A stretch of 64,000 nucleotides of DNA from an uncultured Clostridia bacterium (GTDB lineage: Bacteria; Bacillota; Clostridia; Christensenellales; UBA1242). Both the position numbers and the translations under genes were made by a program. Every line of letters starts with the position of its first letter. Within the stretch, counting starts at the first letter, position 1. The stretch is from contig CAKVFE010000001.1 of assembly GCA_934746645.1 (NCBI GenBank), positions 124,001 through 188,000 of the forward strand, written 5' to 3'. The notes beneath the pieces are model-generated. The model ran no database searches. It was not told where the DNA came from and saw only the letters and a list, made by a program, of their open reading frames with translations. Positions 15,635 through 22,890 of this stretch are shown here, piece by piece.

Positions 15635-16141
15635 ATGGATAAAAAAATTTGTTTTACTGGGCACAGACCTAAAGGTTTGCCTTGGGGCTATGATGAAACA
15701 AGGGATAGTTGTATTGAGTTTAAAAAAGTTGTGACTTCTATTATTGAAAATGCAATATTAATGGGATATACATATTTTATATCTGGTATGGCTTTAGGCG
15801 TTGATATGATTTGTGCTGAAATTGTTTTGGAACTAAAAAACAAATATAACAATATTATTTTGGAGTGTGCTATACCCTGCTTAAACCAAGAGAAAAGGTG
15901 GACACTTGTAGAGCAAGAAAGATACAAAACTATACTCTCCACAGCAGATATTGTGCATTATGTGAGTGATAAAGAATATTATGATACTTGTATGAATGAT
16001 AGAAACAAATATATGATAGACCAATGCGATACAGTAATTGCTGTATGGAATGGCAAACCAAGTGGGACTGGAAATACAATAAAAATTGCAAAAGATGCTG
16101 GTAAAAAAATAATAATTGTTAATCCATATACCCTACAATAA
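15635..16141 (+). CDS. SLOG-family (DUF1273/YpsA-like) nucleotide-binding protein
   Basis: The 168-residue product matches the DUF1273 branch of the SLOG superfamily, Rossmann-like proteins related to DprA and LOG that bind nucleotides or nucleotide derivatives. Landmarks are CFTGHRPKGLPWGYDE (residues 5-20), YFISGMALGVDMICAEIV (about 47-64), CAIPC, and the C-terminal CDTVIAVWNGKPSGTGNTI (about 131-149), whose PSGTGNT loop is the expected phosphate-binding site. Function is unknown. Tight control by a dedicated XRE regulator with three operators suggests an inducible sensing or stress role rather than housekeeping; that is inference. Confidence 0.85.
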   Translation: MDKKICFTGHRPKGLPWGYDETRDSCIEFKKVVTSIIENAILMGYTYFISGMALGVDMICAEIVLELKNKYNNIILECAIPCLNQEKRWTLVEQERYKTILSTADIVHYVSDKEYYDTCMNDRNKYMIDQCDTVIAVWNGKPSGTGNTIKIAKDAGKKIIIVNPYTLQ

Positions 16142-16174
16142 AAAATAACACTAGGTTAATCTAGTGTTATTTTT
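16141..16174. terminator. Bidirectional terminator after the SLOG gene
   Basis: AAAAATAACACTAG / CTAGTGTTATTTTT is a perfect 14-bp stem with a six-base loop, and it overlaps the end of the converging HxlR gene. The core AATAACACTAG/CTAGTGTTATT is identical to that at 15231-15258; only the loop differs. Confidence 0.85.
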
Positions 16175-16508
16175 CTTCTTTTTTATATTCTTTCTTATAA
16201 ATATTGCCCCAATCAGCAAGAGCATTTATGATTGGTCGCATTTTTTCTCCAAGTTCGGTTAGAGAGTATTCGACACGAAGTGGGATTTCATCTGCAAACA
16301 CTTCTCTTTTAATAAGTCCATCGTCTTCCAATTGTTTAAGATTTTCAGTCAAGACTTTTGCACTTATACCTTTTATACCATATTGCAAATGTTTGTATCT
16401 CTGAGTTCCTTGCAAAAGATTACGGATAATTAAAGGTTTCCATTTATTACCTATTAAACTTACAGTTGTAGCAACTGGACATTCTGGCAATTCTTGTTTT
16501 GTTAGCAT
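16167..16508 (-). CDS. HxlR-family transcriptional regulator
   Basis: The 113-residue winged-helix protein has the HxlR hallmarks: CPVATTVSLIGNKWKPLIIRNLL (cysteine at position 11 is the common redox-sensing residue of this family), YKHLQYGIKGISAKVLTENLKQLEDDGLI and VEYSLTELGEKM. Many HxlR proteins respond to quinones, aldehydes or oxidants through that cysteine and control a divergent detoxification gene. Here the divergent gene encodes a cupin. The intergenic gap has repeated TTACAAA elements suited to binding. Confidence 0.9.
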   Translation of the reverse strand: MLTKQELPECPVATTVSLIGNKWKPLIIRNLLQGTQRYKHLQYGIKGISAKVLTENLKQLEDDGLIKREVFADEIPLRVEYSLTELGEKMRPIINALADWGNIYKKEYKKEEK

Positions 16509-16522
16509 ACTTATCTCCTTAC

Positions 16523-16572
16523 TTACAAAAAGTTACCTAGGTTACAAAAAGGTGTGTATGCACAATTTGTAA
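16523..16572. promoter_or_regulatory. Candidate HxlR operator region
   Basis: The ten-base word TTACAAAAAG occurs twice, at 16523-16532 and 16542-16551, with CCTAGG between them. TTTGTAA at 16566-16572 is an inverted half-site. This cluster lies between the HxlR and cupin genes and is the natural place for autoregulation and control of the cupin gene. Confidence 0.5.
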
Positions 16573-16647
16573 CTATATGTGTTATCATACAACTATCAAT
16601 CCCATAAATCAAGGGGTTGAAATAAAAAAATAAAAGGAAACTTAAAT

Positions 16648-17004
16648 ATGAAAAATAATTTTGATAAAGTAAGTTTAAAAGAAGAAGCTAGAGTTGAACT
16701 TCACGATAGTTTAAATTTAAGTGGAGCTGAAGTAAGTATCAATGTATTGCCTGCAGGTGCAAATGTACCATTTGTGCACAATCACAAACAAAATGAAGAA
16801 ATATATATTGTTTTAGACGGACAAGGTCAAGCACATATAGAGGACCAAATCATTGACTTAACCAAAGGCGATTGTCTTAGAATCTCCCCTAATGCAAAAA
16901 GACAATTATTTGCATCAGCAGATACACAATTAAAATATATTTGTATTCAAGTAAAAGAAAATAGTTTGGCTGGATACACTGCTGGTGACGCTGTTATTGT
17001 TTAA
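16648..17004 (+). CDS. Small cupin-domain protein
   Basis: The 118-residue product is a single cupin: LPAGANVPFVHNHKQNEEIYIVLDGQG (first motif, with metal-binding His/His/Glu) and KGDCLRISPNAKRQLFA (second motif, where the usual histidine is replaced). Enzyme activity cannot be predicted. It is divergent from an HxlR regulator and is likely its target. The start follows AAAGGAAA. Confidence 0.88.
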   Translation: MKNNFDKVSLKEEARVELHDSLNLSGAEVSINVLPAGANVPFVHNHKQNEEIYIVLDGQGQAHIEDQIIDLTKGDCLRISPNAKRQLFASADTQLKYICIQVKENSLAGYTAGDAVIV

Positions 17005-17094
17005 TACACAACACATAAAAATATAATGTTTTTTAAAGTACAATGTTTTTAATAATTTATGATATAATAAATCGATTATATTAAGGAGCAACAA

Positions 17095-18024
17095 ATGATA
17101 ATTTCAACAGGAATGAGAACAGATATTCCAGCATTTTATAGCAAGTGGTTAATAAACCGAATTAATGCAGGTTTTGTTTGTGTAAGAAACCCATATAACG
17201 AACACCAAATAACTAGATATGAACTCAACCCCAATGTTGTGGATTGCATTTGTTTTTGCACAAAAAATCCGACTCCACTACTAGACCATATAGACAAAGA
17301 ATTAAAGCCTTACAATCAATTTTGGTTTGTGACAATCACTCCTTACGGAAAAGACATAGAACCAAATGTAATAGACAAAGAAAAAGTTATAGAAGCTTTT
17401 AAGACACTATCAAACAAAATAGGTAAAAACGCTGTTGGTTGGCGTTATGACCCAATATTTTATGGTAATGGCTGGACAAAAGAAAGACACATACAAGAGT
17501 TTAGAAAAATAGCAACTCAACTAAAAGGCTATACTAATTTTTGCGTGATAAGTATATTGGATTTATACGACAAAGTTAAACGCAATGCACCTGGGATTTA
17601 TCCACCAAATAAAGAAGAACAACTAGAACTTTTAAACGAATTGGTAAAAATAGCAAAAGAAAATGATATAACCATAAAAGGCTGTTATGAAGGTCAATTT
17701 TTATCGCAAGTAGGTGTTGACTGCTCTGGTTGTCAAACTCAAGCAACAATAGAAAATGCTATTGGTCAAAAACTTGATGTTCCAAACAGAAAAAATGCTC
17801 GTGGTGCTTGTCCTTGTTTGCTTGGGCAAGATATAGGTGCATACAATACTTGTTTACACTTATGCAAATATTGTTATGCCAATGCAGACAAACAAATAGT
17901 ACTTAACAATGCCAAACTTCACAATCCAAATTCGCCACTATTAATAGGCAATATAGGAAAAGATGACAAAGTAACCAATGCACAACAAAAGAGTTATATC
18001 AACCAACAAATATCATTCTTTTAA
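17095..18024 (+). CDS. DUF1848 protein with CX3CX2C cysteine cluster
   Basis: This 309-residue protein belongs to DUF1848, an uncharacterised family. Seen: an N-terminal MIISTGMRTDIPAFYSKWL, CICFCTKNPTPLL (51-63), GWRYDPIFYG (115-124), and a C-terminal cysteine-rich half with C210/C213, C239/C241 and CLHLCKYC (253-260). The last fits CX3CX2C, the pattern that binds a [4Fe-4S] cluster in radical SAM enzymes, although it sits near the C-terminus rather than the N-terminus as in classical members. The gene starts with AAGGAG and is followed 20 bases later by a macrodomain gene and then a sirtuin, so it probably joins their pathway. A metalloenzyme role is inference. Confidence 0.85.
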   Translation: MIISTGMRTDIPAFYSKWLINRINAGFVCVRNPYNEHQITRYELNPNVVDCICFCTKNPTPLLDHIDKELKPYNQFWFVTITPYGKDIEPNVIDKEKVIEAFKTLSNKIGKNAVGWRYDPIFYGNGWTKERHIQEFRKIATQLKGYTNFCVISILDLYDKVKRNAPGIYPPNKEEQLELLNELVKIAKENDITIKGCYEGQFLSQVGVDCSGCQTQATIENAIGQKLDVPNRKNARGACPCLLGQDIGAYNTCLHLCKYCYANADKQIVLNNAKLHNPNSPLLIGNIGKDDKVTNAQQKSYINQQISFF

Positions 18025-18044
18025 TATAAGAAAAAGGACTATAT

Positions 18045-18785
18045 ATGAATGACGATTATTTAATAAACTACTTAGAAAAATACAACGATATTAGATTTAA
18101 TAATATCCAAAACAAACAAGATAAAGTAAGAGCTTTAATGAACATAACAATGCCCATAGATTTAAGCAATGAATTTTACCAAAAGCAAGATGAATATCTA
18201 CAAAATTTAAGAAAAGACAAACCACTATTTGATGCAAATGATATATTGAAGGACAAGCAAATTGCTTTGTTTTTAGGCGATATTACTACTATTAAGGCTG
18301 ACGCTATTGTCAATGCTTGCAATAGTAGATTGTTGGGTTGTCTTGCCCCACTCCACTACTGCATTGACAATGCAATACACTCTTTTGGTGGGCTTCAAAT
18401 AAGACGAGATATTATGAACATTATGAATGGCACACTAGAGCCAAATGGTAAATGCAAAGTAACAAAAGCATACAATCTACCATCACAATATATCTTTCAC
18501 ACAGTTGGACCAATATATAATGGAGTAATAACAAAACAAATGGAAACTGACCTAACAAATTGTTATTTGTCTTGTCTACAACAAGCAGATAATATGAAAT
18601 TGGACAACATTGTATTTTGTTCTATATCAACAGGTGTTTTTGGATTTCCGATTGATAAAGCAAGCAAGATTGCTATAAACACAGTAAAAGACTATTTAAC
18701 TAAACATAATAGCAAAATTAGAGTTATCTTCAATTTATTTAGCCAAAAGGATTATGAAATATATGAAAGACAGCTTGAACATTAG
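18045..18785 (+). CDS. Zinc-type macrodomain ADP-ribosylhydrolase
   Basis: The 246-residue product is a macrodomain of the SirTM-linked class. LFLGDITTIKADAIVNACNS (about residues 75-94) is the ADP-ribose pocket. GCLAPLHYCIDNAIH (98-112) carries the Cys99, His104 and Cys106 that bind zinc in this class. ISTGVFGFP (about 194-202) is the phosphate loop. Characterised relatives remove ADP-ribose placed by the neighbouring sirtuin. The 60-70-residue N-terminal helical region is usual for this subgroup. Its end overlaps the start of the sirtuin gene by 32 bases, consistent with coupled translation. Confidence 0.93.
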   Translation: MNDDYLINYLEKYNDIRFNNIQNKQDKVRALMNITMPIDLSNEFYQKQDEYLQNLRKDKPLFDANDILKDKQIALFLGDITTIKADAIVNACNSRLLGCLAPLHYCIDNAIHSFGGLQIRRDIMNIMNGTLEPNGKCKVTKAYNLPSQYIFHTVGPIYNGVITKQMETDLTNCYLSCLQQADNMKLDNIVFCSISTGVFGFPIDKASKIAINTVKDYLTKHNSKIRVIFNLFSQKDYEIYERQLEH

Positions 18786-19662
18786 AATAGAAAGCACTAA
18801 AAAATTATTAAAAAATGCAGACTATGTTCTAATCGGTGCCGGTGCTGGACTATCAACTGCTGGTGGATTTGAATACAGTGGCGAAAATTTTGAAAAATAT
18901 TTTAGTGATTTTGGTAAAAAATATGGGTTTAAAGATATGTATTCTGGTGGATTTTTCCCATACAAAACTTTGGAAGAAAAATGGGCATACTGGTCAAGAT
19001 ATATTTATGTCAATAGATATATGACCGAAGCACCCAATCACCTATACAAATCTCTTTTTGATTTGATTAAAAACAAAAATTATTTTGTTGTCACAACAAA
19101 TGTTGACCACCAATTCCAACTTTCTGGTTTCGACAAAAATAGAATATTTTATATGCAAGGCGATTATGGATTATTTCAGTGTGAAGTACCTTGCCACAAC
19201 AAAACTTATGACAACAAAGAACTTGTTTTCAAAATGTTATTATCTCAAAATTTTTTAGAAAAGACTCACAATGGATACAAAATAACAGATAAATCTAAGT
19301 GGAAAATGGTAATTGATAAAAATCTAATTCCTAAATGCCCTATTTGTGGCAAAAATATGGCAATGAATCTAAGAGCCGATGATACCTTTACTCAAGATGA
19401 TGGTTGGGAAGAACACGCAAAACTATATGAAAAGTTTTTAAAAAGTTCTAAAAACAGCAATTTACTATTAATGGAATTTGGGGTTGGTTATAATACTCCA
19501 ATTATAATTAAATACCCTTTTGAAAGAATGACCTATCAAAATAGAAATACTCATCTAGTAAGGTTTAATAAAGATTATGCTATTTGCCCAAAAGAAATAG
19601 AAGATAAAACAATTTTGTTTGATGAAAAAATAGAAAATATTTTAAATGAACTAAAATCTTAA
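18754..19662 (+). CDS. SirTM-type sirtuin (probable protein ADP-ribosyltransferase)
   Basis: The 302-residue product is a class M sirtuin. IGAGAGLSTAGGFEY (about residues 27-41) is the NAD site. TTNVDHQFQ carries the catalytic Asn, and MQGDYG 19 residues further has Gln where deacetylating sirtuins have His. That N/Q pair and spacing is what I know for SirTM enzymes, which ADP-ribosylate protein rather than deacetylate it. Zinc ligands are in CEVPC and CPICGKNM. In described operons the substrate is a lipoylated GcvH-like protein with a dedicated ligase; neither gene is in this window. Two in-frame ATGs (18754 and 18763) are possible starts. Confidence 0.92.
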   Translation: MKYMKDSLNIRIESTKKLLKNADYVLIGAGAGLSTAGGFEYSGENFEKYFSDFGKKYGFKDMYSGGFFPYKTLEEKWAYWSRYIYVNRYMTEAPNHLYKSLFDLIKNKNYFVVTTNVDHQFQLSGFDKNRIFYMQGDYGLFQCEVPCHNKTYDNKELVFKMLLSQNFLEKTHNGYKITDKSKWKMVIDKNLIPKCPICGKNMAMNLRADDTFTQDDGWEEHAKLYEKFLKSSKNSNLLLMEFGVGYNTPIIIKYPFERMTYQNRNTHLVRFNKDYAICPKEIEDKTILFDEKIENILNELKS

Positions 19663-19680
19663 AACAAATATTTAATAATA

Positions 19681-19712
19681 AAAAAGCACTAGCAAAAACT
19701 AGTGTTTTTTAT
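19681..19712 (+). terminator. Intrinsic terminator after the sirtuin gene
   Basis: AAAAAGCACTAG / CTAGTGTTTTTT hairpin followed by T. The CACTAG/CTAGTG core is shared with the two terminators around the XRE/SLOG pair. Confidence 0.8.
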
Positions 19713-19789
19713 TTAATATACCTAATCGGGACACCGATTATGGCTTATACTTCACTTGCGTTTCGTAAAAGGTGGGAATATTTTATAAA

Positions 19790-19818
19790 CAAAAAAAACA
19801 AAGCCGTAACGGCTTTGT
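19790..19818 (-). terminator. Intrinsic terminator after tRNA-Ile
   Basis: On the minus strand an 8-bp perfect stem (ACAAAGCC / GGCTTTGT, loop of five) is followed by a run of eight T, just downstream of the tRNA-Ile gene. Confidence 0.9.
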
Positions 19819-19825
19819 TTTCGTT

Positions 19826-19902
19826 TGGTAGGATTGAGTGGACTCGAACCACCGACCCCCACCTTATCAGGGTGGTGCTCTAACCGGCTGAGCTACAATC
19901 CT
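19826..19902 (-). tRNA. tRNA-Ile (GAT anticodon)
   Basis: The minus strand reads AGGATTGTAGCTCAGCCGG and folds into a full cloverleaf. The anticodon loop is CTGATAA (GAT), the T arm is GGTGGTTCGAGTCCACT-like, and the encoded 3' end is CCA. Length is 77 including CCA. It lies about 95 bases after tRNA-Ala on the same strand. The pair usually sits in rRNA spacers, but no rRNA is present here. Confidence 0.97.
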
Positions 19903-19997
19903 ATATAGCGATATACTCGCAGGGCAACAAGTTGTTAAACTTGTAATTAGTAAAGGGGGTTATTTTTTTAAGAATAAATCTTAAACAGAAATAACAT

Positions 19998-20074
19998 TGG
20001 TGGAGATAGTCGGATTCGAACCGACGACCCCCTGCTTGCAAGGCAGGTGCTCTAGCCAACTGAGCTATACCCCC
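19998..20074 (-). tRNA. tRNA-Ala (TGC anticodon)
   Basis: The minus strand reads GGGGGTATAGCTCAGTTGG with anticodon loop CTTGCAA (TGC), a GTCGGTTCGAATCCGAC T arm and an encoded CCA. Length is 77 including CCA. It is the first tRNA of a two-gene operon and begins only a few bases after a strong leader hairpin. Confidence 0.97.
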
Positions 20075-20151
20075 AAAAGGCATCTACAGTACGGTTGTGT
20101 GGGCAAATGGTGGTGGCCGGCGGCACACAACTATTGATCTGTAAATGCTTT
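20075..20151 (-). promoter_or_regulatory. Structured 5' leader of the tRNA-Ala/tRNA-Ile operon
   Basis: From the predicted start near 20150 the transcript folds on itself. An outer stem pairs AAAGCATTTACAG with CTGTAGATGCCTTT (13 pairs, one bulge). An inner perfect stem pairs GTTGTGTG with CACACAAC and encloses a GC-rich loop with CCACCACCA. The hairpin ends within about five bases of the tRNA-Ala 5' end. It may guide RNase P, protect the transcript or be a stable small RNA. I know of no named RNA family that matches. Confidence 0.6.
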
Positions 20152-20154
20152 AAT

Positions 20155-20183
20155 ATAATAACATTGTAAGGTGCTTATGTCAA
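20155..20183 (-). promoter_or_regulatory. Promoter of the tRNA operon
   Basis: On the minus strand, TTGACA (20183-20178) and TATTAT (20160-20155) are separated by 17 bases. The start site would be near 20148-20151, exactly at the base of the leader hairpin. Confidence 0.8.
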
Positions 20184-20419
20184 TAAATTTTTGTAAATTT
20201 TTTTACTATTTTTTTATATGTGATACTGATTGTAACAATTAATGAGTTTTTTAAAAATTTGTAATTTATTATAGCAAAATATTATATCTTTAACAACATA
20301 ATTTTTAATATTTGTTATTAATAAAATATTATATATGGTATAATTGTTTGGTAAAATAAAAATGATATTGTATATTTGTATTTATCTAATAAACCAACAA
20401 ATATAATAATGGAGTAATT

Positions 20420-20929
20420 ATGGACGCAATTGTTTATGTATCAAATACAGGATTTACACAAAAATATGCAAGAATACTTAGTGATGAAACTGGTATACCC
20501 TTTTATGACCTTGTAACAGCCAAAAAACAGGTTAAAAAAGGTAGTCATATAGTTTTCCTTGGTTGGATAATGGGTGGCAAAATAATGGGATATAAAAAGG
20601 CTAAGCACAGATACAAAATTGATTGTGTCGCTGGTGTTGGTATGGACAGTCCTAAAAACGAAACTGGCGAATATTTGAAAAAGAAAAATCGTATTAAGAC
20701 TACCCCAACATATTATCTACAAGGTGGTTTTAATATAAATAGACTTACTGGTGTATACTCTGTCTTAATGAGAAATATGCTTAAATCTTTACAAATGCAA
20801 AAGAACAAGTCTAAAGAAGATATAGCTTTCCAAAAGACAATCGCTCGTGGATTTGATAATGTAAATGTAAAAAATTTACAACTTGTTCTATACGAAATTA
20901 ATCAAGCCAAAAGCAATGAAGAACAATAA
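20420..20929 (+). CDS. Flavodoxin-domain protein
   Basis: The 169-residue product begins DAIVYVSNTGFTQKYARIL, a flavodoxin-type FMN loop, followed by SHIVFLGWIMGGKIMGYKKA. The remainder diverges from classical flavodoxins and ends in a charged helix, as in small flavodoxin-domain proteins of gut anaerobes. Electron-transfer function is inferred from the fold. It stands alone with GGAGTAATT before the ATG and its own terminator. Confidence 0.75.
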   Translation: MDAIVYVSNTGFTQKYARILSDETGIPFYDLVTAKKQVKKGSHIVFLGWIMGGKIMGYKKAKHRYKIDCVAGVGMDSPKNETGEYLKKKNRIKTTPTYYLQGGFNINRLTGVYSVLMRNMLKSLQMQKNKSKEDIAFQKTIARGFDNVNVKNLQLVLYEINQAKSNEEQ

Positions 20930-20937
20930 TAAAATAA

Positions 20938-20968
20938 GAATGCAATAGTATTAACTATTGTATTTTTT
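20938..20968 (+). terminator. Intrinsic terminator after the flavodoxin-domain gene
   Basis: Inverted repeat AATGCAATAGT / ACTATTGTATT with one mismatch, followed by a T-run. Confidence 0.75.
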
Positions 20969-21065
20969 ATAACAAACTTAAATATGTTGATATTAGCAAC
21001 CACACATATTATCAAATGCGAATATGAACAATAATAAAGATATTTAATTTTTGTTTTGTTATTTT

Positions 21066-21079
21066 TATCACAAGTGATA
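21066..21079. promoter_or_regulatory. Perfect palindrome before the MFS-like gene
   Basis: TATCACAAGTGATA is a perfect 14-bp palindrome ending ten bases before the start codon, and it occupies the place where a ribosome site would be. It could be a repressor operator or an mRNA hairpin that controls translation. Confidence 0.45.
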
Positions 21080-21089
21080 CACTTATACT

Positions 21090-22367
21090 ATGGCAAAAAT
21101 AAAAAATCAAACAAACTTAATATTTACACACAAATTATTAAAAGCTATTGGCGATAGCATAATAAAAGTATTTATACCTTTATATATACTTAAATCTACC
21201 AATGATATTAAATTGGCTATGCTATACTTACTTGTATATAGTTTAAGTACCATTATATATATGGTTATACTTAAAAAATTTATACTTAAATATGGCGTTT
21301 TATCAATAATGCTACACGCAATACCACTTATAGTTAATCAGATGTTATTGTCATTTTGTACTATTGATTTGACAATAACTATAGTTTGCGGGCTATTAAT
21401 TGGGTTGGCACAAACATTATACTCTGTTCCACTTAATCTAATGTTTTCTTATGTAGACAAAAATACAGATGTAGCAAAACTTGAAGTTTCTACCAATATC
21501 GGTAAACTTGTATTTATATTGATAAGCGGTTATTTTCTATCTAGCAATTTAAAAAATTCGTTTTTATTTTTAAGTTTGACTGCAAGTGTTATATATATTG
21601 CAAGTATAATTCCTATTATGTTTGCTTACAATTTGCTTAAATCAAACTACGACAAATTTAAAAATGCAGAAGCAATAAAAGACCAAAATAATGATGTTAA
21701 AATTGATAACAAGACATATATCAAATACAATATTTTCCATATATCTTTTGGTCTATTCCAGTTTGTGATAGACAACATTGTACCACTATATTTGTACATC
21801 AATAACCTATCATTTGAAAGCGTAACTATTGTTATTGCACTTATCGAATTATTTAAAGTATTAGCCAACTATCTAGCAAAATTCTTTGTTAAACATAACA
21901 AACAGTTGTTGTGTAGTTGCATAAGCACTGTATTATTTTTAGTATCAACAATACTAATAATGATATTTAAAACACCTATTGTATTATACATATTAAGTTG
22001 TCTTATTTCAGTTACTTTCCCATTGGTATTTGTGCCAATGTTTCATTCGTTCTGCACTCAAATAAATAAAGATAACAATATAATTCAAGGTCACTTTATA
22101 AGAGATTGTTATATCTTTTCTGGTAGAGTTCCTGCCTGCACATTGTTGTACTTCTTCCCTAATTTTTACTTTGGATTTGGGATTGGTATTGGATCAATAA
22201 TTGTTATGTTTGTTATTGAGTTTTCATTGCTAAAGTCTAAGAAAAATACAACAACAAACGATGTACAACTTCAATCTAACGATATAGAAAATATAAGTAG
22301 CACCAACGATAAAATACCTAATAGCAATATAGATACTAACAATAAAACACAAGTAGATAACGAATAA
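21090..22367 (+). CDS. MFS-like multi-pass membrane transporter
   Basis: The 425-residue protein has about 11-12 hydrophobic segments split by a hydrophilic middle loop (around residues 186-210, NAEAIKDQNNDVKIDNK), the layout of a major facilitator. The last 40 or so residues are an Asn/Thr/Ser-rich hydrophilic tail. No substrate signature is visible. The ATG at 21090 has no clear ribosome site; a perfect palindrome lies just upstream instead. It is a single gene bounded by terminators. Confidence 0.65.
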   Translation: MAKIKNQTNLIFTHKLLKAIGDSIIKVFIPLYILKSTNDIKLAMLYLLVYSLSTIIYMVILKKFILKYGVLSIMLHAIPLIVNQMLLSFCTIDLTITIVCGLLIGLAQTLYSVPLNLMFSYVDKNTDVAKLEVSTNIGKLVFILISGYFLSSNLKNSFLFLSLTASVIYIASIIPIMFAYNLLKSNYDKFKNAEAIKDQNNDVKIDNKTYIKYNIFHISFGLFQFVIDNIVPLYLYINNLSFESVTIVIALIELFKVLANYLAKFFVKHNKQLLCSCISTVLFLVSTILIMIFKTPIVLYILSCLISVTFPLVFVPMFHSFCTQINKDNNIIQGHFIRDCYIFSGRVPACTLLYFFPNFYFGFGIGIGSIIVMFVIEFSLLKSKKNTTTNDVQLQSNDIENISSTNDKIPNSNIDTNNKTQVDNE

Positions 22368-22393
22368 TCAAATACAAAATTACACTATTAAAC

Positions 22394-22429
22394 AAAAAAA
22401 ATCAGTAAGAATAACTTACTGATTTTTTT
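22394..22429. terminator. Bidirectional terminator
   Basis: AAATCAGTAAG / CTTACTGATTT perfect stem flanked by A and T runs. It serves the MFS-like gene and the converging small gene, whose stop codon it touches. Confidence 0.85.
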
Positions 22430-22739
22430 ACATACCTTTATCTCGTGAACAATGAACATAAGCTTCAGATATAATATTGATTACTTTAGAATATACTTGA
22501 ATTTTGCTTAATTCTTCCTTTGCTATAATACTACCACGACTATAGTTGGTAACAGACACAATCCTTGCATCATTAATTTGTTTACTCATATAGTCCAAGT
22601 CTTTTTTAGGAATACCAGTTAATTCTAATTTAAGCTGGCCATAGATATTATTTAGTTTGCTACTAGCTTCTTTTTCTTCTTCGTTTACATTGATAGCGAT
22701 TGCTTGATTAACAAGCATTAATGCTTTAGAAAGTGCCAT
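22428..22739 (-). CDS. Small helical protein of unknown function
   Basis: I do not recognise this 103-residue protein. It starts MALSKALMLVNQAIAINVNE and is rich in helix-forming residues, with ELTGIPKKDLDYMSKQINDAR in the middle. The start at 22739 is set by a strong GGAGG eight bases upstream; an in-frame ATG further up would add 13 residues with no ribosome site. It has no membrane segment and stands alone. Confidence 0.7.
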   Translation of the reverse strand: MALSKALMLVNQAIAINVNEEEKEASSKLNNIYGQLKLELTGIPKKDLDYMSKQINDARIVSVTNYSRGSIIAKEELSKIQVYSKVINIISEAYVHCSRDKGM

Positions 22740-22890
22740 ATATTTTCCTCCGATGTTTACATAAATATTGTACACCACTAACTATGTCTATGTCAATACT
22801 CAATGTTGGCAAAAGCACAAATTATACTTAAATATTTTGACAAATACAAATGTAATGATAAAATATTTTAAATGGTCTATAGAGGTAATT

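Larger units (their letters stand above)
20075..20419. other. Gene-free interval between tRNA-Ala and the next gene
   Basis: The left part holds the tRNA operon leader hairpin and promoter described separately. Bases 20184-20419 are very AT-rich and should contain the promoter for the flavodoxin-like gene at 20420. I see no gene or repeat there. Confidence 0.6.

Noticed and set aside
19901..20083. 60-residue frame across the tRNA genes
   Set aside because: It runs through tRNA-Ala, whose cloverleaf explains the sequence.
22768..22890. Longer N-terminus for the YwaF-like protein
   Set aside because: The added 41 residues lack family character and a ribosome site, while ATG 22891 has AGAGGT.
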